From Odoribacter sp. Z80 (GTDB lineage: Bacteria; Bacteroidota; Bacteroidia; Bacteroidales; Marinifilaceae), in assembly GCF_009935865.1 (NCBI RefSeq), contig NZ_QWEL01000017.1:1-53185 (forward strand): a DNA stretch of 53,185 nt, read 5' to 3'. A program made the translations under genes and the position numbers. Below are positions 25,311 through 33,396 of the stretch, in pieces (within the stretch, counting starts at the first letter, position 1; each line of letters begins with the position of its first letter). The notes below the pieces were generated by a model that saw only the letters and a program-made list of their open reading frames with translations, was not told the DNA's origin and searched no databases.

Positions 25311-25395
25311 GGGGTACGACTTGGGAGTACCCCTTTCCCGAACAAGTTGTGAGGGCGAGTTTCGAGGCACTCGAAAGATTTTGAGGCACTCAAAA
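25311..25395. other. Putative oriT: palindrome and twin hairpins (element A)
   Basis: GGGGTAC/GTACCCC (25311-25317 with 25327-25333) is followed by two consecutive hairpins with the same GCA loop: TTTCGAG/CTCGAAA (25360-25376) and TTTTGAG/CTCAAAA (25379-25395). The block lies just upstream of the mob operon, the usual place of oriT, and is conserved in element B (38253-38337). The nick site cannot be located by eye. Confidence 0.6.
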
Positions 25396-25545
25396 TACAA
25401 CTCGCTATTAGCTGACGCTAATAAAATCCGCCGGAGGGCGGATTACCAATGAACTGATAAGCGGAGAGAGGAAAACTCCTCACACGATGTTATCGTTCGG
25501 TGACAAAATTAGGGGGCTTATTGCAGTGAGATTTGCTCTCCCGCT

Positions 25546-25855
25546 GTGCCAACCGCTACCATGTTGTGCCAAATGCTGCCAGTTAGAGAGGAAATATAAT
25601 ATTGGTGACATTCTTCCACTTATTTATTACCATACGAACCAATAAAGGATGGTTGGTTGCAATATACGAGCGTTGAGTGAAACCAACCAACGGAAAGGTG
25701 GCTGTCCCGTCCGATATATGTATATTGTATGAATACTTGCAATATCCCGCCCAACGTTGTAACCACCCAATGGCGGATTATTGGTACGTTGGGCGGTTGG
25801 TGCATATAATAAGGAAATCAGTGCCAACCTCAACCACCTTGTGCCAAATGCTGCC
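25546..25855. repeat. Iteron-like boxes flanking a long hairpin (element A)
   Basis: Two boxes each hold two 15-mers spaced 20 nt apart, of the type GTGCCAAMYGCTRCC (25546 and 25566; 25821 and 25841). Between them is CCGCCCAACGT/ACGTTGGGCGG (25747-25757 with 25786-25796), which encloses CCAAT/ATTGG. The layout resembles iterons of a replication origin or binding sites for an element regulator. The same layout is present, inverted, at 37820-38102. Confidence 0.7.
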
Positions 25856-25946
25856 AGTTCGCCCGATATGTATGATAATCTGAATAAAAGCGCTTTACTT
25901 CGCAGACGAAATATAATTAGTACTCACACTTAACCCAGTAAAATGT

Positions 25947-26258
25947 ATGGAAGTAATCACCATTGAAAAGAAAACATTTGAGGAAATGACCGCGAAATTT
26001 GATGAATTTGTCAAACGGATAGAAAATGCTTGTCTCCGGAACAGTGACAAAGGCATGGGAGAATGGCTGGACAATCAGGACGTGTGCCGGATACTCAACA
26101 TCTGTCCCCGTACCTTACAGACCCTTCGGGATAACGGTACCTTAGCTTACAGCCAGATTCACCACAAAATCTACTACAAAGTCGGAGACGTCCAGCGTAT
26201 TGTTTCTGTTGTGGAGAACAAACGAAAAGAAGCCGGGTTCAGGAACAAAACGATTTGA
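25947..26258 (+). CDS. Helix-turn-helix (excisionase/MerR-like) protein 1
   Basis: 103 aa with a winged-HTH of the helix_turn_helix_17 type: WLDNQDVCRILNICPRTLQTLRDNGTLAYSQIHHKIYYKVGDVQRIV (about 39-85). Such small proteins sit beside Bacteroides mobilizable elements and act as excision or mobilization regulators. It is followed 31 nt later by a second gene of the same type. Element B lacks both genes at this position. Confidence 0.82.
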   Translation: MEVITIEKKTFEEMTAKFDEFVKRIENACLRNSDKGMGEWLDNQDVCRILNICPRTLQTLRDNGTLAYSQIHHKIYYKVGDVQRIVSVVENKRKEAGFRNKTI

Positions 26259-26289
26259 AAAGCATGAATGAAGAACAAACCAAAACTAA

Positions 26290-26613
26290 ATGCCTATGAA
26301 CAATGAACTGATAACGAAAAACAATGAACAGGTAACTCATTTCATGAAAAGTCTTGAACGGATGACAGAGGGAATAGAACACCTTGCCACCAATAGCCGT
26401 CCTCTTTTAAACGGCGAACACTATCTGACGGACAAGGAGGTTTCCGCCCGGCTGAAAGTAAGCCGGCGGACCTTACAGGATTACCGGAACGAAGGTCGCC
26501 TTCCTTATATCCAGTTGGGTGGTAAAATCTTATACCGGGAGAGTGACATTGAAAGGATGTTGGAAGTGGGATATCGTGAAGCATTCCGGTTGAAAGATAA
26601 AGGTGCTTTCTGA
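26290..26613 (+). CDS. Helix-turn-helix (excisionase/MerR-like) protein 2
   Basis: 107 aa with the same domain as its neighbour: YLTDKEVSARLKVSRRTLQDYRNEGRLPYIQLGGKILYRESDIERML (about 45-92). The two are probably an ancient duplication and may bind as a pair, like the Xis pairs of CTnDOT-type elements (inference). MNNE two codons later is an alternative start. It is convergent with the integrase operon, with a strong hairpin terminator between. Confidence 0.82.
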   Translation: MPMNNELITKNNEQVTHFMKSLERMTEGIEHLATNSRPLLNGEHYLTDKEVSARLKVSRRTLQDYRNEGRLPYIQLGGKILYRESDIERMLEVGYREAFRLKDKGAF

Positions 26614-26674
26614 TTTTCTTGAAGGAGCGCAGTTCTCCGTCTGCCTTCTGTATGGCGTCAGCCATCCTTAAAAA

Positions 26675-26730
26675 GAAAAACAGCTTACCGGATAACATCC
26701 TGCCGAGATGTCCTGTGTAAGCTGTTTTTT
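26675..26730. terminator. Bidirectional terminator between HTH and integrase operons
   Basis: AAAACAGCTTAC (26677-26688) pairs with GTAAGCTGTTTT (26717-26728), and ACATC/GATGT forms an inner stem. T runs follow on both strands (TTTTTT on plus, TTTTTCTTTTT on minus). Confidence 0.8.
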
Positions 26731-26933
26731 CTGTTTTCTTTCCGTCGCTTGTTCCCGTTGTCGGATGCCTTTCCCGGTGTGTCGCTGACAAATGCAAGGT
26801 TTTCGGATAGAATACGCTCCGTAGGAGGAAGATTGTATCCGAAACGGCACTGCCGCCCGACCTTGCAGTTGTCAACAGAAAACACACCCATCTTTGCATC
26901 CGGACAGCGGGAACAAGTGACGGAAAGAATCAA
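26685..26933 (-). CDS. Possible small Cys-rich protein (uncertain)
   Basis: An 82-aa frame from a TTG codon 5 nt after the RhuM-like stop. Its N-terminus has spaced cysteines (TCSRCPDAK, then DNCKVGRQC) that could bind a metal, and its C-terminus is basic. It would be the third gene of the integrase operon. Against it, the start is not ATG and the same DNA is almost wholly self-complementary (26738-26927), so the frame may be incidental to a structured RNA or DNA element. Confidence 0.3.
   Translation of the reverse strand: MILSVTCSRCPDAKMGVFSVDNCKVGRQCRFGYNLPPTERILSENLAFVSDTPGKASDNGNKRRKENRKNSLHRTSRQDVIR
26738..26927 (-). ncRNA. 190-nt multi-helix inverted structure after the integrase operon
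   Basis: Nested pairings in order are CTTTCCGTC/GACGGAAAG (9 bp), CTTGTTCCCG/CGGGAACAAG (10), GGATGC/GCATCC (6), GGTGTGT/ACACACC (7), TGACAA/TTGTCA (6), TGCAAGGT/ACCTTGCA (8), TTTCGGATA/TATCCGAAA (9) and a CTCC/GGAG tip. It starts 11 nt after the RhuM-like stop and is followed on the minus strand by a terminator, so a structured 3' RNA of that operon is one reading. A MITE-like palindromic DNA element is the other. The strand is not certain. Confidence 0.55.
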
Positions 26934-26938
26934 CTTAT

Positions 26939-27343
26939 TTAATTATACCAATTTCCTTTATCCCGCCCTTGTCGGTTAGAATCGTCCTTGTATATCAGAA
27001 AATACACCGGAGGCGTAATAGTGTTATCCTTCCCGGAACAGGCCCGTTTCATCAGAAACTGCCGGCACATACGGCTCTTCTTGCTCTGTATTCTGAACGA
27101 AACCGCCATCACCATTTCAAGGCTATACACATCATAACTGATTCCGTCGGCTTGTTTCACATACTTCATCGTTTCAAACCCATACAGTTCTCTATTCCGG
27201 TAAATGGATTTGATAACCTTGCGGACATCGTATTCAAACACACCGAACATATCGGCAATTTCCGGTAAAGTCATCCACACGGGAACATCCGGCACTACAA
27301 CTGTCCCCGTTTCACTGATAGTAATAATTCCTCTTTCCATCAT
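26939..27343 (-). CDS. RhuM-like N-terminal-domain protein, coupled to integrase
   Basis: 134 aa from the ATG at 27343. WMTLPEIADMFGVFEYDVRKVIKSIYRN, then YVKQADGISYDVYSLEMVMAVSFRIQSKKSRMCRQFLM, matches the pattern of the RhuM/virulence-protein domain (an HTH-like start, then the Y-L-D-M-x-x-A-V-x-Y-R motif), but it is much shorter than full RhuM. AGGAG precedes the start, and ATGA overlaps the integrase stop, so it is translationally coupled to the integrase. Possibly a recombination directionality or regulatory factor. Confidence 0.65.
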   Translation of the reverse strand: MMERGIITISETGTVVVPDVPVWMTLPEIADMFGVFEYDVRKVIKSIYRNRELYGFETMKYVKQADGISYDVYSLEMVMAVSFRIQSKKSRMCRQFLMKRACSGKDNTITPPVYFLIYKDDSNRQGRDKGNWYN

Positions 27344-28578
27344 ACACACTCCTTTAAAAAACACTTTTCCACCTTTCCCATATCCCGCATAATCGACTGG
27401 TCCAGTACCTTCGCGTAATGCTGTGTCATTTTGATATTGGCGTGTCCGAGAATCTTCGCCACATTTTCCATACTCACCTCATTGGCCAAAAACACACTCG
27501 TTGCCGCTGTATACCGGGCAACATGTGTCGTTAGCCGCTTCTGAATCCCGCATAAATCGGCAATCTCTTTCAGGTAGGCATTCATCTTCTGATTACTCAA
27601 CACCGGAAACAAGACATTCCTTTCCACGCATTCGGGACAATCCGCATACTTCTCAATCAACCTTCGGGCAGGGGAGAGGACAGGGATATTACACATCTGT
27701 TTCGTTTTCTGCCGGGCTTTCCTAATCCACAATGCTCCGTTATTGTCTTTTACAAGATGCTCCCGGCTAAGCTGGCAGACATCCGAGAACGCCATACCGG
27801 AAAAACAGCAAAAAGCAAAGACATCCCGCACCTGCTCCAGCCGTTTAATGGAAAACTCCTTGTTCATTAACACCTCTAATTCCTCCTTGGTAAGGAACTC
27901 CATATTCACTTCGTCCATCTTGAAATGGATGCCGTAAAACGGGTCCTTCGTCATCCACTCATTGGCTAAGGCAATCCGGATAACCTTTTTCAGATTCTTC
28001 AAATGTTTTAGTGCGGAATTATTCCGGCAATTCATGGTAGTCTTGAGCCAGTATTCAAAATCCCGGATAAACTGCCCGTTCACTTCATTCAGAAACACAT
28101 CTTCCCGATGATACTGCGAGCGGATAAACATCCTTAAATGCCGGATAGATGTTTCAAACTTCTCCACGGTAGCCGGGGAATACTCTTTCCCGATTAATCC
28201 CCTGCACTTCTCGTTATGCTCGGCATATACTTCCAGCAGGGAACGTTGCACTTTATCCCGTCCGTAGAACCTGTCGCGGACAACGGTAGCGGATATTTCC
28301 TTGCCGTCCATTTCCAGCTCGCGGTGAATCTGCAAAATTTTAGCCCGTACAGTTCCGATATAGTAATTAAGTTCCATAGAAGCCCGGTCTTTCCCTTTGG
28401 AACACTCCTTGGCTTGATTCCATAACTCTGCCGGAACACTCCGTTTAATCATAATCTCAGCTTTCTGCTTGTTCACTGTGAGGCGCATGCAGATAGGTGC
28501 CTCACCGTTTTTCAGCAGTTTCTGCTTCTTGATGTAAAACAAAACGCTGAATGTCGAACGTCTTTTTTCTTCTCCCAT
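27340..28578 (-). CDS. Tyrosine recombinase/integrase (element A)
   Basis: 412 aa with the Bacteroidetes layout: an arm-binding N-terminus (FSVLFYIKKQKLLKNGEAPI), a SAM-like core-binding domain (about 105-205) and a catalytic domain with HVARYT (His-x-x-Arg), LGHANI and the nucleophile Tyr in MTQHYAKV. As in many family members, the first catalytic Arg region reads SGMAFSDV. It faces the att copy at 28819 and presumably recombines it with attL at 5089. The neighbouring arm repeats (AAAGTCCAACG) differ from those of element B. Confidence 0.92.
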   Translation of the reverse strand: MGEEKRRSTFSVLFYIKKQKLLKNGEAPICMRLTVNKQKAEIMIKRSVPAELWNQAKECSKGKDRASMELNYYIGTVRAKILQIHRELEMDGKEISATVVRDRFYGRDKVQRSLLEVYAEHNEKCRGLIGKEYSPATVEKFETSIRHLRMFIRSQYHREDVFLNEVNGQFIRDFEYWLKTTMNCRNNSALKHLKNLKKVIRIALANEWMTKDPFYGIHFKMDEVNMEFLTKEELEVLMNKEFSIKRLEQVRDVFAFCCFSGMAFSDVCQLSREHLVKDNNGALWIRKARQKTKQMCNIPVLSPARRLIEKYADCPECVERNVLFPVLSNQKMNAYLKEIADLCGIQKRLTTHVARYTAATSVFLANEVSMENVAKILGHANIKMTQHYAKVLDQSIMRDMGKVEKCFLKECV

Positions 28579-28600
28579 GTTTTAAACTTTTTTAATGGTA

Positions 28601-28608
28601 CAAACTTA
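28601..28608 (-). promoter_or_regulatory. -7 box of the element A integrase operon
   Basis: TAAGTTTG on the minus strand matches TAnnTTTG, 23 nt before the integrase ATG. Confidence 0.5.
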
Positions 28609-28670
28609 GGTTTCTTTGTTCCGGACGTCGATACGCAAAACATTGTAAAACAGAGAAGAAGAACCTAAAT

Positions 28671-28704
28671 CGTTGGACTTTTTTCTTCTCAGGAAAGTCC
28701 AACG
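28671..28704. repeat. Right arm-type sites of element A
   Basis: CGTTGGACTTT (28671-28681) and AAAGTCCAACG (28694-28704) form an inverted repeat between the integrase and att. The same 11-mer occurs near attL (5161-5171). Confidence 0.7.
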
Positions 28705-28760
28705 ATTAAGCCCGTGGCAACTGCCGGATTCGGGTACTTTTTGCAGGGGTGGGGGGAAAA

Positions 28761-28799
28761 AGAAAAAGTCCCAAAGTATTAAACTTCAGGACTTTTCTT
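28761..28799 (-). terminator. Element-borne terminator for tRNA-Asp transcription
   Basis: AAAAGTCC/GGACTTTT is followed on the minus strand by CTTTTT. It lies just beyond the att copy, where it would have ended tRNA-Asp transcripts when A was the element next to the tRNA. Confidence 0.6.
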
Positions 28800-28817
28800 G
28801 TTTTTTCGTCTTTATTA

Positions 28818-28832
28818 AGCGGTGCGGACGGA
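28818..28832. repeat. Internal attachment site at the A/B junction
   Basis: AGCGGTGCGGACGG repeats the last bases of tRNA-Asp, then diverges (AACCTG instead of GACTCG). The copy is shorter than the 22-nt attL, as expected if B brought its own left half. It divides the island into A (left) and B (right). Confidence 0.82.
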
Positions 28833-28894
28833 ACCTGTTCCTAATGGCACTTAATATTTTAAAATACAGCTCTTTATCTTTTCAAAATTTCAAT

Positions 28895-28912
28895 CTGTAA
28901 CGAAATTGTAAC
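28895..28912. repeat. Left arm-type site of element B
   Basis: CTGTAACGAAATTGTAAC recurs with one change at the right end of B (43809-43826) and exactly in the relic at 4914-4931. It is absent from A proper. Apart from this and the promoter below, 28833-29151 holds nothing I can recognise. Confidence 0.65.
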
Positions 28913-29104
28913 GAAAGCTTGTCACTTCATAGCTCCTACTGACATCTCTATGTCTGCCATTTCTCGTCTACGAGTGTAAATATAGTGGATTCATCGGGGA
29001 AATCAAACTAATGGTGATATTATTTTAATAATTTAATTCCAGTATTTGGGGTACAAAACTGAAATATTTGTCCTAATTGCCGACAGATTTTTATCTATCA
29101 TTGT

Positions 29105-29130
29105 TTTGTCCCAAATTTATTATAATTTTG
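29105..29130 (+). promoter_or_regulatory. Candidate promoter of the second abiE operon
   Basis: TAATTTTG (29123-29130) matches the -7 box, 21 nt before the ATG at 29152. TTTG at 29105-29108 is a short-spaced -33 candidate. Confidence 0.45.
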
Positions 29131-29151
29131 TGTCATACTGAAATTGAAAAT

Positions 29152-29772
29152 ATGATTAATAGTACTATAAATATCATTGAACAGGCTATAAAAGTGGAAC
29201 CGGCGGGGAAAATACTTTTTTCAGCTGATTATGCAGATTATGGTACTCCGGAGGCGGTAAAGAAGGCTATTTTGCGCTTGAACAAGAAAGGATTGATTAT
29301 TCGTTTAGCCCAGGGGATTTACTATTATCCGAGATATGACAAGGAATTGGGACTCGGTATCATCTATCCAAGTCTGGATGAGATTGCCAATGCTATAGCA
29401 CAACGTGATAAAGCAAGGATAGTTCCGACGGGTGACTATGCTTTGAATAAGTTAGGATTATCAACACAAGTTCCTGCAAATGCTGTTTATTTGACGGATG
29501 GTTCGCAACGGAGAATTGCAGTGGGGCAAGGACGAGGTATATTGTTTAAGCATACTTCCGAATTAAAAGTTTTAGCTTATCAGTCTGATTTGATGATGCT
29601 GATTGTTTCCGCAATGCGAGCTATCGGCGAGGGGATGATAACAGAAGAACAGACAGCAATTTTAGCATCACACTTAAAAAATGTCAGCAAAGAAAATTTT
29701 GCTAAGGATATTTCTTTAGCTCCGATATGGGTCCGCAAAATATTAATAACGCTATGGAATTCTATAAATTAA
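29152..29772 (+). CDS. abiEi: AbiEi/DUF6088-type antitoxin (element B)
   Basis: About 206 aa from MINSTIN. An N-terminal winged helix (FSADYADYGTPEAVKKAILRLNKKGLIIRLAQGIYYYPRYDKELG) is followed by the YALNKLGLSTQVP segment typical of this antitoxin group. It is only distantly similar to the A copy (6357-7058), so the two pairs were acquired separately. The toxin gene starts 19 nt before this stop, so the two are coupled. Confidence 0.87.
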   Translation: MINSTINIIEQAIKVEPAGKILFSADYADYGTPEAVKKAILRLNKKGLIIRLAQGIYYYPRYDKELGLGIIYPSLDEIANAIAQRDKARIVPTGDYALNKLGLSTQVPANAVYLTDGSQRRIAVGQGRGILFKHTSELKVLAYQSDLMMLIVSAMRAIGEGMITEEQTAILASHLKNVSKENFAKDISLAPIWVRKILITLWNSIN

Positions 29773-30764
29773 CCGATGAACAGCGTAGGCTTATTTTCCG
29801 GCAAACTTCTGCACAAACAGGAATTAATGCAAACTTGATAGAAAAAGATTGGTGGGTATGTGTTGTGCTCCGGTCACTTTATTCATTGCCTTATTCAAAA
29901 TATCTTTCATTTAAAGGTGGTACTTCGCTTAGTAAGTGCTGGCATTTGATTGACAGGTTTTCTGAGGATATTGATATAGCTATCGACCGCGAATTTTTAG
30001 GATTTGGTGGCACGCTTTCAAAGACACAAATCAGTGACAGACTTCGTCGTGCTGCTTGCTCTTTTGTGCGTGAGACCTTACAAAATGAATTGCGAGATGC
30101 AATTTTGAATTACGGTTTGAGTGCTGACATGTTTAATGTTAATGTAAACATCACACCAATAACCACGACTGATCCGGAAGTAATAGAAGTGGTCTATCCG
30201 TCCTTGTTTGAAATAAATCCATATATTAAGAATGCAGTAAAAATTGAAATTAGTGGCAGGTCAATGAGTGAACCTGTTGCGGAAAGTAAAGTATGCTCAA
30301 TTATTGATGAAACATATCCAACAGCTGCATTCATAAGTCCACCATTCAAGATTCGTGCAGTTCTTCCAGAACGTACCTTTTTAGAGAAAATATTCTTGCT
30401 ACATGAGGAATTTGCCAAGATGAAAGAATTGATACGTACGGAACGAATGTCGCGTCACATATATGACATAGGACAGATTTTGAAAACACCCATAGGAGAA
30501 CGGGCTATTAATGATGAGCAACTTTACCGACAGGTGATAGAACACCGTCGTACTTTCATTGGATTGCGTGGTTTTGATTACAACACATTATATCCGACAA
30601 CCCTCAGCATCATCCCTCCTGTAGAAATCATTGAGTATTGGAAAGCCGACTATGAAAATATGTGTCTCCACATGATTTATGGTAATTCGGTGTCATTTGA
30701 CGATTTAATAGAAAGATTGAGAGAATTGAACGAAAAAATAAAGAAATTAGACTATTCCTTATAA
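29754..30764 (+). CDS. abiEii: AbiEii-type nucleotidyltransferase toxin (element B)
   Basis: About 336 aa from MEFYKL. LIEKDWWV, then FKGGTSLSKCWHLIDRFSEDIDIAID, gives GGTS at about 55-58 and the metal-binding Asp72/Asp74. It has the same family and catalytic layout as 5341-6348 but a clearly different sequence. The TTG-started extension upstream lies inside the antitoxin and is unlikely. It is the second type IV toxin-antitoxin pair in the island and again the first gene inside the left end of its element. Confidence 0.9.
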   Translation: MEFYKLTDEQRRLIFRQTSAQTGINANLIEKDWWVCVVLRSLYSLPYSKYLSFKGGTSLSKCWHLIDRFSEDIDIAIDREFLGFGGTLSKTQISDRLRRAACSFVRETLQNELRDAILNYGLSADMFNVNVNITPITTTDPEVIEVVYPSLFEINPYIKNAVKIEISGRSMSEPVAESKVCSIIDETYPTAAFISPPFKIRAVLPERTFLEKIFLLHEEFAKMKELIRTERMSRHIYDIGQILKTPIGERAINDEQLYRQVIEHRRTFIGLRGFDYNTLYPTTLSIIPPVEIIEYWKADYENMCLHMIYGNSVSFDDLIERLRELNEKIKKLDYSL

Positions 30765-30889
30765 GGATACACAATATGACAAACATAAATAGAGATTCTG
30801 AATGATGTATGTGGAATTTCTACTTTCTCATTCTGCTATCACCGAATGAACAGTCAGATTAATAGTATGAACCGTCATTCTAAAGAAAA

Positions 30890-33196
30890 TTAAAAAATTT
30901 CTTCGCTCAAAAGCTCTATTACAGACTGAATATTATCAACCGACGTTATTTCTATTTTATAATCACCACTTCCCAAATGTCCTTTATCAGATACATCCAT
31001 TGTCAATCCGTTTTTATCCAAAAGTGTACCTTTCTTCTTATTTATAAATAATAGGATTTTTTTGGACTGTATTTCTATGGATAGAATATTCTGGCCCTCC
31101 TCATTTTTCAATGCTACATAATGCTTAAGTGGACATATGGTAATAAGATTATTCCGGGCAGTTATTGATGTTTTCAATGCTTCATACAGGTGTACGATGT
31201 CTTTATTTTTTCCCTGTAGCAACATCTCCTCCGAATATAAATTTGAGCTTATTATTGGTTCCGGGAAAAAATAATCTACCAAGTAGTCTAAAAGAGGTTT
31301 AAATTTATCGTAATATTTCTTGAAAGCTTCGTCAGCATAATGCTCCTCAATATGACATTTTATTGCATTACAAGTACTCTGTGTACGTTTCTTGAAATCA
31401 TTGTAATGAGAAATACTTTTTAATTCATCCAAAATACATTGATAAGCTGCCGGTGGAAACAAATCCTCAACATAAAAAAGAGCCTTTTCCTCCAGAGGAA
31501 ATGAATAGTCTGGCTGATAATAAATGGCATCAATTTTAGGCTGATCAGCTTTGTATTTATGGATTACACTATATCCGTTTTTCCCATTTTTATCATGATC
31601 GTAAATAAACAGAACCCGTTCAATAGGCTCTAATGCCTTTACAATAACTTCCCGATAGAAATTTTCCGTATGATCTGCACTTCCCTGGGGTAAGTAGGAT
31701 AGTTTTTTCAGACAATTATATTTATTATCCCGGGTGCTAAAAACCTCTATTGCCCGTTTGATATAATTAATATCTGTCCCTCCTTCTACAATCAAAACAT
31801 ATTTTGAAGAGAGTATAAAAGCCCCGTCCAAATAATTTACCTTACCTCCGCTGAGTTCTACTATATACTTTAACTTTTCAACATTTTCGAGATGCCCGTT
31901 TTTCAAAAAACGAATATTCATATCGGGCATTTTTTCTATGAAGATTGGCGAATGTGTGGATACTATACTATAACGATTTTCTGTATTCAGTAATTCAACC
32001 AATTCGGATTTACGTGCGATATGAACGTGTGAATCCGGTTCGTCGAACATCGTTAAGCTGGTTTCTGTTGCCAAAACATGCAGTATGGTATAAGCTAAAA
32101 TCAATTTCTTTTCACCTTCACTCAAACCTTCTACATTGCATCCATTCTCGAACTCAATGTCTATGCCGGAAATTAAACAATCATCCTCAGGTCCGGTTGC
32201 TTGATAAAGTAACAGAAATAATGTTCTTTCGTTATCTATAAAACCAATGCTTTGAATGAGTGCCCGCAACTCTTCAATAGTATATGACTCACGCTTTTTT
32301 AATTCATCGATAAATACTTTCGCAAAATTCTGTTCCCAATGTTTGAATGCTTCCGAATTATATTCAAACGATATATTCCGCACTGAACCGAAAAGAGAGC
32401 TTACAAATATTTTAATATCTTCACTTTCAGAACATAATAATATTAATAGTGCTATTTCCCAGCAATATCTATCGACGTAAAGCATCTGCGGCGTCTCAAA
32501 CCGCTGCGATTCATCCGTCAGTTTGCTACAGAACTTCAAATAAATGGGTTCATAATATTGTCTCCATAGGCGGTCCTCTTCTCCACTATAATTGACAATA
32601 ACATTTTTGGGGAGAATATCTTCCGTGACTTTCTTCCCGTCTTTTGTTTTCCCGTTCTTAATCTCAATCAAATGCTCTTTGTATATATACGATATTCTAT
32701 AGTCAAACGGACATTGGTCGGTTTTTCTGGGGCTTCTTAACACCGTTAACCGATAGAGGCTGTAAAAAACGGCACTTATAGCTTCGATTATATTGCTTTT
32801 TCCTGAACCGTTCAATCCGATGAATGTACAATAAGATGATGTACTCCGGAAATCAATGTACAATTTCTCCAGGTTCTTATAGCGGGTAATAATCTCAAAT
32901 TCCTGCAACTTAAAATATTGTCCGGCATATGGATTAAGGGGCTCAGATTCAATTTGTTTTGTCTTGGATATAGTAGTTTTGGTTGGCATTTGTTTCCTTC
33001 CACCACCAAACAAAAAAGCTGGTGTCGTATCGGCTATTTTCGCTATTCCAGGAAGCATCGGCACCCATTGAGGAGCTTCTTTCAATGGCAAGATAGGTAT
33101 TTGGGGTAATACCGATTGAATTTTATCGGCTGTTAATGCAAATGCATTAATGTTTCTTATTTGTTCCTGCATTATTTCAGAAAATGATTTTGCCAT
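30890..33196 (-). CDS. ABC-ATPase/TOPRIM fusion (OLD- or PARIS-like putative defence protein)
   Basis: 768 aa. The ATPase head has Walker A GLNGSGKS (127-134), ABC-like signature LSEGEKK (358-364), Walker B MFDEP (Asp385, Glu386) and H-loop STHSP (His415). A TOPRIM domain follows, with Glu471 (VEGGTD) and DHD (533-535). This is the order of OLD-family nucleases, and also of ATPase plus TOPRIM in fused PARIS. A 90-aa N-terminal extension is unusual. It lies downstream of a methylase-specificity unit on the same strand, after about 200 nt. The target is unknown. Confidence 0.8.
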   Translation of the reverse strand: MAKSFSEIMQEQIRNINAFALTADKIQSVLPQIPILPLKEAPQWVPMLPGIAKIADTTPAFLFGGGRKQMPTKTTISKTKQIESEPLNPYAGQYFKLQEFEIITRYKNLEKLYIDFRSTSSYCTFIGLNGSGKSNIIEAISAVFYSLYRLTVLRSPRKTDQCPFDYRISYIYKEHLIEIKNGKTKDGKKVTEDILPKNVIVNYSGEEDRLWRQYYEPIYLKFCSKLTDESQRFETPQMLYVDRYCWEIALLILLCSESEDIKIFVSSLFGSVRNISFEYNSEAFKHWEQNFAKVFIDELKKRESYTIEELRALIQSIGFIDNERTLFLLLYQATGPEDDCLISGIDIEFENGCNVEGLSEGEKKLILAYTILHVLATETSLTMFDEPDSHVHIARKSELVELLNTENRYSIVSTHSPIFIEKMPDMNIRFLKNGHLENVEKLKYIVELSGGKVNYLDGAFILSSKYVLIVEGGTDINYIKRAIEVFSTRDNKYNCLKKLSYLPQGSADHTENFYREVIVKALEPIERVLFIYDHDKNGKNGYSVIHKYKADQPKIDAIYYQPDYSFPLEEKALFYVEDLFPPAAYQCILDELKSISHYNDFKKRTQSTCNAIKCHIEEHYADEAFKKYYDKFKPLLDYLVDYFFPEPIISSNLYSEEMLLQGKNKDIVHLYEALKTSITARNNLITICPLKHYVALKNEEGQNILSIEIQSKKILLFINKKKGTLLDKNGLTMDVSDKGHLGSGDYKIEITSVDNIQSVIELLSEEIF

Positions 33197-33396
33197 AACT
33201 CTATTCTTTAATCAAGGATATAAATTTAAATGCCCCTCCCAACAGTCCGGATAGTAATTAAATTAGCACGTTTCATATAAATCTTTATCATCATAATATC
33301 CCCCAACTTCGGGAAAAGGTTGGTTGATATTCTAACTGGGATATCGTGTTTTCTGTTTCTCTATGAGTGAACCTAATATTAGAGCTAAATTCATAT

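Noticed and set aside
25311-25860. CRISPR-like array
   Set aside because: The repeats are two pairs with a 20-nt period and a long unique spacer, not regular repeat-spacer units, and no cas genes are present.
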